From Endomicrobium sp. (lineage in GTDB: Bacteria > Elusimicrobiota > Endomicrobiia > Endomicrobiales > Endomicrobiaceae), in contig JAISDI010000255.1 in assembly GCA_031264895.1 (NCBI GenBank), forward strand, positions 1-10,097: a stretch of DNA of 10,097 nucleotides, read 5' to 3'. The position numbers were made by a program, and so were the translations under genes. This document shows, in pieces, positions 1 through 9,000 of the stretch (the stretch's first letter is position 1; the number at the start of each line of letters is the position of its first letter). Below the pieces are notes generated by a model. It ran no database searches, was not told where the DNA came from, and saw nothing but the letters and a program-made list of their open reading frames with translations.

Positions 1-1
1 A

Positions 2-3000
2 ACGGTTACGTTCGATAACAAAGGAAGAGTTGAAAATAATGAACAAAAGAAAAAAGAACTGCAATTCAGAGTGGAACAATTTTTTGAAAAAGGCGGAAAT
101 ATAGGAGGCGGATACAAAACAACAAATTATCGTGAAGGCATGGAAATATTGGCGCAGCAAAGCGGAGTAGATAAAGAAGAAGTGGAGAAAATGCTTGAAC
201 AGGTGGAACCGGACAAATTGGAAGAAACAATAGGGATACTTGCCGGTTTTTTTGAGCAGAGAGGAGAAATAATCAATTGTTCAACGGACGCTTTGTCAAC
301 CGTATTTAATACGATGTCAAGGGAAATGATTTCTTCTCTGCAAGCGCTTATATCGGATATATTTAATCCTACAAAAAGAAATAGCAGTCTGAACTCTATA
401 ATAGAAGTGTTAAATGGCAGCAGATTATATGCTGAAAGAACAAATACTGACGTTAATTCCGCAACCGTGATAAATTTATCATACGATGAAATTTCGGCAA
501 TAGTGTCTTCTTTAGGAATTGAAGGGGTAGATATTGATGAGTCAATATCTTTTTCAAACAGCGAAGACATGCAGGCTCTTGTAAATGAGCTTTATGACAT
601 ACTTGAAAAAGAAGGCGGTTTTGAATTTGCTGAGAGATATGGAGTGTTAATTTTAAAAGGCTATGAAAGGCCTAATATTGCTTATGCAATAAACGATAAG
701 AAACTTATAATAGCAGGAGCCGATAAAATATTTCAAGATTTGCCAAAAGAAAATATAGAAGAGAGAGCGTCTTACATATATGAAAGTTTTAAAGAGATAT
801 ATGAGAGTGTATATACAAATATAAGCGATACGGCAAATCAAGCGAAATCTCCGGAATACGACAGAGTGGTAGACGAACTTGCGCAGCAAAGCGGAGTAGA
901 TAAAGAAGAAGTGGAGAAAATACTTGAACAAGTGGAACCGGACAAGTTTGATGAAGTAATAGGGATACTTGCCGGTTTTTTTGACCAGAGGGTAGAAATA
1001 ATCAATTGCGCAACTGATGCTTTGTCGACCGTATTGACTACGATGTCAAAAGGAATGTTGGCATTGCAAGCGCTTATATCGGACATATCTGCCGGAATAT
1101 TCAATGAAGACAGCGTGAAAGACGGACAGCTAGTTACAAGCGCGAACGCTATAAAAGAAGTACTGACTGATAACGGAGTCGACGCGGAAGGGTACGCGCT
1201 GGCCATTGACGAGTTTATAAATAATTTGAGCGCCGGAGACGAGGCGATATTATGGGTAAACGGCGATCATTTTGTAACGGTAAAGAAAAATGAAGACGGA
1301 ACATTTGGCGTAACCGATATCAACAGAAATGAAGGTCAGCCGTTAAATTACGGGCAGAAAGAATTTTCAAATTTGTTAAGCGGTAAAGACGCAAAGACTA
1401 CTGACGGGCAAGAAGTAAAAGGATATACAAAAGCAGCCGATGAAGACAACAAAATAAAGGTAATAACATATTCACAGGCAATAAGAGAAGCGGCGGGAGA
1501 AGAAGCAATATTAAGTACGGAAGAATTATCTGCAATAAAGGGAAGCGCTATATCCATGGGAAATATCGACATGATAAATAACCTGGGAACAATTTCAGTT
1601 ACTACAAGAGAACAATATTTCGACACAGTTTTATCTCCAAATACGACTACTACAACCACAGAGACTTCGTCTCCTAGCAGAAGTCCATCTTCATCGTCGG
1701 AGGTTGTCACAAATTCAGGTAGAGGTGAATCTTCTTCAGATAGAGGCGTTTCAGAGTCGGCTACTATCTCGCCATCAAGAACTTCAGCGTCGACTACGAG
1801 CACATCATCTACATCAAATATTAGAAGCTCATCTTCAGAGCCGATGACTGAAAGAACTTCATCTTCGGATACGACTCCCACAGCTCCGTCAAATATTAGA
1901 AGTTCATCTTCGACGGCTACCTCAACCGGAAGAACTTCGTCTTCGGATACGAGTACCTCGTCATCCGCTTCTCAAACTCAGAGAACGACGACATCAACCC
2001 AGCAGAGAACGCCGTCAACTTCGACAACATCGAGAAATCCTGAGATAAATTATACCGCAACAATCACCGAAACAACAGTAAAAGATTTAGTCGATAAAAC
2101 CGGACTTACTGCTGCTACGATCGTATCTTTGCTCAGTGAAGCCGAGAAAAAATATACAGGCACCAATTTTACGGAAAACGTAATCAAGGTATTGCAGTAT
2201 GTGCTTGGCAACGGGGTAGAACTTGCCAGTATATCCGTGCAGGTATTATCGCAGCTTACCGGGAAGGACGCAAAAGCATTGGGCTTTTCTCTTTTGCTTT
2301 CAGATATTGCCGCGGGAATTATTACAAAAGAAAATCTCAGCGTAAAAACAACCGAAGAAAACGGCAAAAAATATATTGAAACCTCAATGTATACCATGAA
2401 GCAGGCCGCATCGCAGAACGGCAAAGAGATGATAGGTTTTGGCGGCATAACGCTTGACGAGTTGATTGTAAATCTAAAAGCCGGAGATTCGACAATAGTA
2501 TGGGTCGACGGAAACAATTTTATATACGTTACAAAAATAGATACCAAACAAAAAGATGCCGCAGGAAAAACTATTTATGAATACCAAATATACGATGCTG
2601 ACAGGAACCAAACGGCAGCTACGCCTGAAAACGGATTACAAAATTACGGCGATCCTACAACCGGCGCATTAACTTATGATGAAGAAAATTTCAGAGAACT
2701 GATGTCCGGAAAAAATGCCACAAGCATTGACGGTAAAACCGATGCCGGATATAAAGTCGACACCGGCGACATGAGCATTCTGGTCGATAAAAGTAGCGGA
2801 TTGTATTCCAATCTGAATAGTAGAAAACCGTTGGCAGCCGGCAGTATGCAATCCATAAAAGCTGACAACACTTATACGGATAAAGTGAAAGTTGCAGTAA
2901 CGGGCGTAAGAACGCAGACCAATACGTCCACAATTACCGCTCCTTTGGTAACAACGGCACCCGGGAATACTACCATCCGGCAGGTGCAGCAAATTATAAC

Positions 3001-6000
3001 ATACGATACAATCGAATATTATACGGTTTATGAAGAAAGAGAAGCCGGCGTAGATTGGGCGCAGGAAGAAGGATATAAAGACGAAGACACCATCAGAAAA
3101 GAAAACGAACAAAAGAATATAGTTAACAAAGAAGCAGCCGCTGTGGAAGCTTTAAAAAGAACCGGCACCAATGTTAAAGACGTAATGGTAATTTCGGAAA
3201 ATAAAAATAAAGCCGGAGAAATAACAAGTTATACGGTTACCGACCCGACAAAAAATTCAGGAAAATCGATAACTTACAGCGTGCAGGAATATGAAAAATT
3301 AATGAAAGGCGAAGCCGCCGTAGACGTCGACGGAATTAAACATGCGGGTTTTGCGGAACCTAAAGTAACGGAAATAAAAACAGGCGGTAAAGTTACCGGT
3401 TATACGCTGGTTGATCCAAACAAAAACGACGGGAAAGAGATAAAGCTTAATGTTGAAGAGTTTAACGATTTGATAAGCGGTAAGAACGTAACCGTAAAAA
3501 TCGACGGTCAAGACGTGATTTTGCAAGGTTATAAATATAGCTTTTATGATAAGAATAAGAAGCAAATATCTACACAGGTACAAGAAGATTACAGCCAAAT
3601 TCAGGTGGAAGAAATTAAAGGGGGAAGGACTAGATCCGGACAAAGTGTTAGTTCTAGCTATAGAGTTACGAACGGAAATAAGGTGCTAACTTATACTGCC
3701 GATGAATTTAATAAACTGATCAGAGGTGAAATTGCAAACTGCATAGACGAGAAAGGTAATTCCTATTCTACGCAAGGTTATCAAAACGTTAAATACAATA
3801 GAGAAACCGGCAAACTGGAATCCGCATCGGAAATAGCCGATAAGATAGTTATAAGCGCAAGAGCTGACAAAGACGGAAATTTCAATGTGGCTGAACCTAG
3901 GTCGATCAATCTGTCTCGCTACAGCGGCGATTCCAAGTTAAAAGATTTTAATATAAGTATAACAAGCAATGTAACGGCTGAACAGATGGTCATTATTCTG
4001 GAATTTATTACAAATACCGACGCAGACGGGCTAAAAGGCTATCTTGATATGCAAAATATAAAATATAAGGAAGATTCCGTATATGGTTATGACAGTAACA
4101 CTCTTATTGAAAATATATCGGCGCAAACGGGTAAATCAGATGAAGATGTTTTGGATTTGTTATTAAAAGCGCAAAATACACAGCAAGATAAGGCCTATTT
4201 TGCAAAGTCCATGCAACTATTAAATCAGTTTTTTGCATATGGCGGGAGTCTTGCAACGTCTTCTTCCATATCTGTGGCTAAAACCATAACTCCGTCTTCT
4301 CCCGGAATAGAGAACTGGTATGGTTTTGAAATGGTTATGGACGACGTAGCCAACGGAATATTTGGCGACAATTCCATTCTTGTAATACCCGGGCAAAACG
4401 GCTCAAGGCCGGAGTTGGTTCTTATAAACAGTCTTGCGGCCATACAAAACGTTGCCAACAATCACAGACTTGATAATACTAACGGCGCTTCATCCGGAAA
4501 AGCTTATAACGGTTATGAAGTAACGGGTTCAACGCTCTATACAATGTTTACGCAGTATTTCACAGTAGGAGATACGGCTATAATACAGCTTGACGCTTTT
4601 CATACTATTTCAGTCACGAAAAAAGACGACGGTATTTATGAGGTCGTAGACTCGAGTGTCGATAACGGAAATCCTGTACAGTTTACTAAGACTGAATTTT
4701 ATAATCTGTTGATAAATAGTTCTGCCAAAAGTACAACAAATAAGAAATACAACGGTTATAGTATAAAAGCAGATCATAAAGTCAGAATATCCACAAATTT
4801 AAGGAATACGGTAACTACGAGGACATACGAGAGCGAGTTCTCATCGCCAAAATCAATTGAGCTGATTGATACGAAACTATCAAACGAACAAATGAGCGAG
4901 CTGCCGAAAGCAGGTTTTTATTTACAGGTTTCTCACGAAACGGCTGAGCCTTCCTTAAAATATGAAACCGAATACAGAAAAGTTAATGTCGACGGTAAAG
5001 ATTATTATTACAGAGTCAGCATAGCTTCCGTAGAAATCGAGACAAAAAAAGTCAACGATACGGTGTGGGTAAGTTCTTTTAGCGATTGGGAAACGAATGC
5101 TGAAGGAATTTTTACGCCCAAACAAGGTACGACGGCCGAACTTGAAGCAAATATCGCGCAGCAAATGGCGAACATAAAATATCTTGACATGCAGCGTGAA
5201 GCTTATGAAAAAAATCTTGCCGTAGAAATTAAATCTAAAACGGACGCATCAAACGGTTTGGCAGCTACGCAACCGCCGCCCAAAGTTAACCCAGAGGATA
5301 TTACAGAGTTCAACGAGAAAGAGATCAAACAACAAATTATAGAGCTTACAATTGCTTCATACTATTATGCCCTGCAGTTGAAAAAAGACGTGTATAAGCT
5401 TGCCAACCCCCCTGTGTCTCTTCAATATGAAGCTTATTCCAGAGTTGAGGCATTAAGAAAGGATTTTACAGCCCTTGCGGGAAGCTATAACTCTGCTTTT
5501 ATCGGAGGCACCGGCGGCAATTTGGACAATGCCGTAAGCTATTTGTTCGGTTTAATGGTTTCAAATAGCGCGGACAATAATTGGGACATAGTAAATTATG
5601 CGATAAATATTTTTGCAAATCCAATATTTGCCGGCGCGGTTGCGGCAATGAAACTTGCGGATCCGGCCAATACGGCCATTGACGTTTTAATTGGAATAAT
5701 CAACGGCGGAGGAGATGTAGCTGCGGCTATTAAAGAAGCAATGGCTTCCGGAGAGCTGAAACTTACATCTGCTGATTTTCTGGTTGGTTTGGCAGTAATC
5801 TTGTCTAAAGGTGAGTTTTTTACTGATTCCTATACCGGAGATATAAACGGCGCCATTGTCGTAACCAATGAAGGCGCAGCGGTTTTTGGCGAGCAGGGGC
5901 TTATCGGAGTGACGGCGTTTGACAAAGCGCTTGTTCCAAACAATGCTATCGAAAAAATAAGAAAAGATTTAGATGTTATTTATCAAGACGGAAATTATCA

Positions 6001-9000
6001 GGCGGTAATAGATTATTTGCAATATAACGGGTATCTGCAATCCGAAACGGCTTTTGATAAAAACGGCGAAGAGATGTATACCGCTGTAAAAACCGGTTCT
6101 GCCGTGTATAAGGACGAAGACGGAAAGAGTCACAGAGTAACGTCCATGCAATATAAATTTCAACAGGATTATTCAAACAATGTTACTATAACGAGCGCAA
6201 AAGCAGGAGAAAGCAAACTTGTAATAGAAGATTACAGATATGAGAAAGTTGGCGGACAGGATGTGTTTAATTTTAATTCCGCAGTAACTTATTCTCTTGA
6301 ACAGACAGGAGAATCTTCCGAAAAGTTCACTTACTCTAACGCAGGAACCGGTTTAGAAATTAATCTCGACGGATTTTCCATAAAATCTCTTGAAAGACAA
6401 ACTCTGCTTTTAATTCCGACCGGAGTTGAGATCGACGAGAAGAAAAGGTCTGAAGAACTTAAGCAGGCGTATGGTTCATTGAATGATACGCAAATAAAGA
6501 ATATAATCCGGCAAGAAAAAAATCCTGTATATCTTGTGGCAAAATCCGTTGATTTCACAAATTCCGCAGACGGAAATCTTACGGCTTTTGAAGAAATTTC
6601 CATAGGAGTAAACGGAGTTGTGGAAGTAACGAGATACGATTTGGCAGACGCAGTTTTCAACGATATTAATGATTTGCAAGAGGCTATTAAAGCCGCTGCC
6701 GTCGATGTCAATGAAGGATCGGTCGACAGCAATACCGCCGTAGAAAGAATCAGTGCGGATGAAGAAACCAATACCATTACGTATATTAGTGAGAAAGGAT
6801 TTAAAGAAGGCGAAATTGTTGTGGACAATTTGGAGTCGCTTGAATTTATAAAGAAGATGGTTGAAGAGGAAAACTGGAGCTATTCGCAGGTGACGGCGTA
6901 TTTGAAATATAAAGGAGAGCTTCAAAGCGAAACAAAATACGACAGTAAAGGCGAAAAAATATACACCGCAAACCGTTCGTTTGCAAAATCTAATAATGTC
7001 GGTATGGAATATGAATTTTTTCAGGATTATGACAATAAAACGGATCTTGTAAATTTAAAAGCCGGCGATAAGAGGTTTGTGATAGAGGAAATCGGCACAT
7101 ATAAAGATATAGACGGAAAAACGAAATACGCCATTACGGGAGCGATGACTTATACGGTTGGCGGCGGCCGGAAAACTTATACGTCTAACGGGGCGTCTTT
7201 TGAAGCGAGTATAGGTTATTTGGAAAGAGCAGCTAAATATACGTATCCGTACAGCTATGAAGGAACGGATGAATATGGAAACAAGAAGACTTATAATTGC
7301 GAAGGAGAAGCGCATATAGTAGTTTTTGGAAAAGACGGAAACATTACGGCTTTTGAAGAAGCTATTCTGCTGGGAGACGATCAAGTTTCGGTCAGCGGCT
7401 GTGATCTAACGGGCAAGGACGTAATAATACCGATGGAGGAGCATGAGAAACAACTTGAAGCCAGTTCAAAAGAAAACAATGAAAGCGGATCAAGCGGTTC
7501 CGGAGGTTCGAGCAGTTCTGCTACCGAACAGCACGATTGGACAAAGGAATTCATTGCGGCTTTACAATCTCTGTCTTATTTAAAGCTTTCGGATTCAAGT
7601 CTTTACGGAGCCGCCAACGGCTATAATGCTTTAAAGGATAACGAAATCTATATAGCGTTGGAAAATATTACCGATGATGCCCAATACTCTTCAAATACGT
7701 GGGAAGATCAGGAAACGGATAATGAAGAGGAAAACAGAAATTCTGATGAGTACCAGCAATTTGAGCAATATGAAAAGAGCGAACAATTTCAGATAGTTCT
7801 GGAAAAGCTCCGGTTGTTTAATATTGACGGATTAGGATCGCTTTACGAAGCCGCAAATAATTTTATTAATAATAAAGTATATGTCGAATTATCAATGGCA
7901 AGAGTATTTTCCTACAGCAGCGAAAATCCTAATATGGTAAATCTTCAAGGATCACACGGCGGTGACCAGACGATACTGTCTTTTGAAATTGAAAATCCCA
8001 GCGATTGGCGCGTAAATCCGGACATAATTTCCGACAGCGAATTAAACACGGTTTCGATTATACATGAAAGTGAAAGCGGAGAATCTACAAACAGAACTTA
8101 CAATAATATCACGGTTGACAGCGACTATTCTTACAGTTTTGAAAAGACCGATACTGTTGTTGTGCAAACTTTACAGGCAAGCGATACGAACAGTTATTCG
8201 ACGGCAATTTTTAGCGTAAATCCGGGAGATATAAAAGATTTTTCATGGAATCTTGAAGAAGCAAAACAATCATGGAGCTATGAACATTACGATTATTTCA
8301 GGAAAGATGCACAATCGCAATGGCAGATAAGTGCCATAACGGCAAGTTATAAACCCGGCTACGAATTTCAGATGGGAAGCGGCTCTGACGGCAACATAGA
8401 TACGATTATTATCGATGAAAGCGTTTATTTTAAGGTTGAACTTCAGGGCAGCGGGTACGTCGTAACCGAAGGCAGCACAAATATTAGCGGAACGTATGCC
8501 CATCATTATATGGTCGGCGTTGAGAAAAACGAGCAAACAGGAAAGATGGAAATCAAATACGGAGATCCGGTTTATGGAAAATTTACCGGAAAAATCGACT
8601 TTTCCGCCACCGGCGATAAATTATTTAACGGAAAAGTAGACATTAATAAAGGAGATACGTTTAAAGTCGGAAAATCCGCAAGCGGCAGCGGCGGCGGAGG
8701 AGGAAGCGGAAGCGGAAGTTTGCCGACGGCTTCGGACACAAATGCAGTTATTATCGAACACGATGACTATTACGAAATAAAAGACGGTTCGCTGTCTTTA
8801 AGAGACGGCAATCTTGTTGCAATAGGAGACGGAGCGATATTAAAGCGAGGTTCATATATAAGCAGTTTGGGTAATGTTACTGCAGGAAGTTTGCGCATGA
8901 GTTTGAATGCTTCGGGAAATTACGATTACTTTTCTGTGGGCGGTACAGTGGCTAAAACCGAGCTCGAAAATGTCGACGATGTTGATTCGTTTAAAACAAC

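Larger units (their letters stand above)
869..1450 (+). other. Peptidase C39-like domain with apparently intact Cys-His-Asp triad
   Basis: A papain-fold domain of the peptidase C39 / C39-like type is my best reading. Seen: a helix beginning INCATDALSTVL with C336; a strand pair AILWVNGDHFVTVKK with H423; then GVTDINRN with D439; then LNYGQKEFSNLLSGK, the usual 'strand, then EF..L.G' ending of C39 domains. The His-to-Asp distance is 16 residues, matching the triad spacing I recall for the C39 domain of ComA (C17, H96, D112); Cys to His is 87 here against 79. A Gln (Q329) lies seven residues before the Cys and might serve as the oxyanion residue, normally six before. In transporters C39 domains cleave leader peptides after Gly-Gly. 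Here there is no ABC transporter part, so the substrate is unknown and could be the giant protein itself. Family assignment rests on motif pattern only. Confidence 0.6.

Noticed and set aside
1348..1881. Reverse-strand open stretch of about 177 codons, rich in Asp, Glu and Val
   Set aside because: It is the complement of the Ser/Thr linker and part of the C39-like domain. Its acidic make-up follows from complementing TCN and ACN codons. The forward frame shows repeats, domains and a continuous frame, so this is a shadow.
1814..1951. Possible CRISPR-like or noncoding direct repeats
   Set aside because: Only two copies, spaced in whole codons, inside an open frame and coding for a Ser-rich linker. 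No regular repeat-spacer structure.
2050..2547. Reverse-strand open stretch of about 165 codons
   Set aside because: Shadow of the degenerate C39-like domain. No ribosome site or recognisable protein, and the forward frame aligns with its sister domains through the same bases.
5492..5830. Possible transmembrane segments
   Set aside because: Hydrophobic stretches are short and broken by Lys, Asp, Asn and Pro. They read better as soluble Ala/Gly-rich helices.
6331..6828. Reverse-strand open stretch of about 165 codons
   Set aside because: Shadow of R2 copy A and the spacer after it. Forward-frame conservation between copies A and B explains the coding signal.
5981..7420. Rhs/YD-repeat protein
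   Set aside because: Each R2 unit has one motif like 'G-x-L, Y/F-D-x-x-G', but the regular array of YD repeats and the conserved Rhs core are absent.
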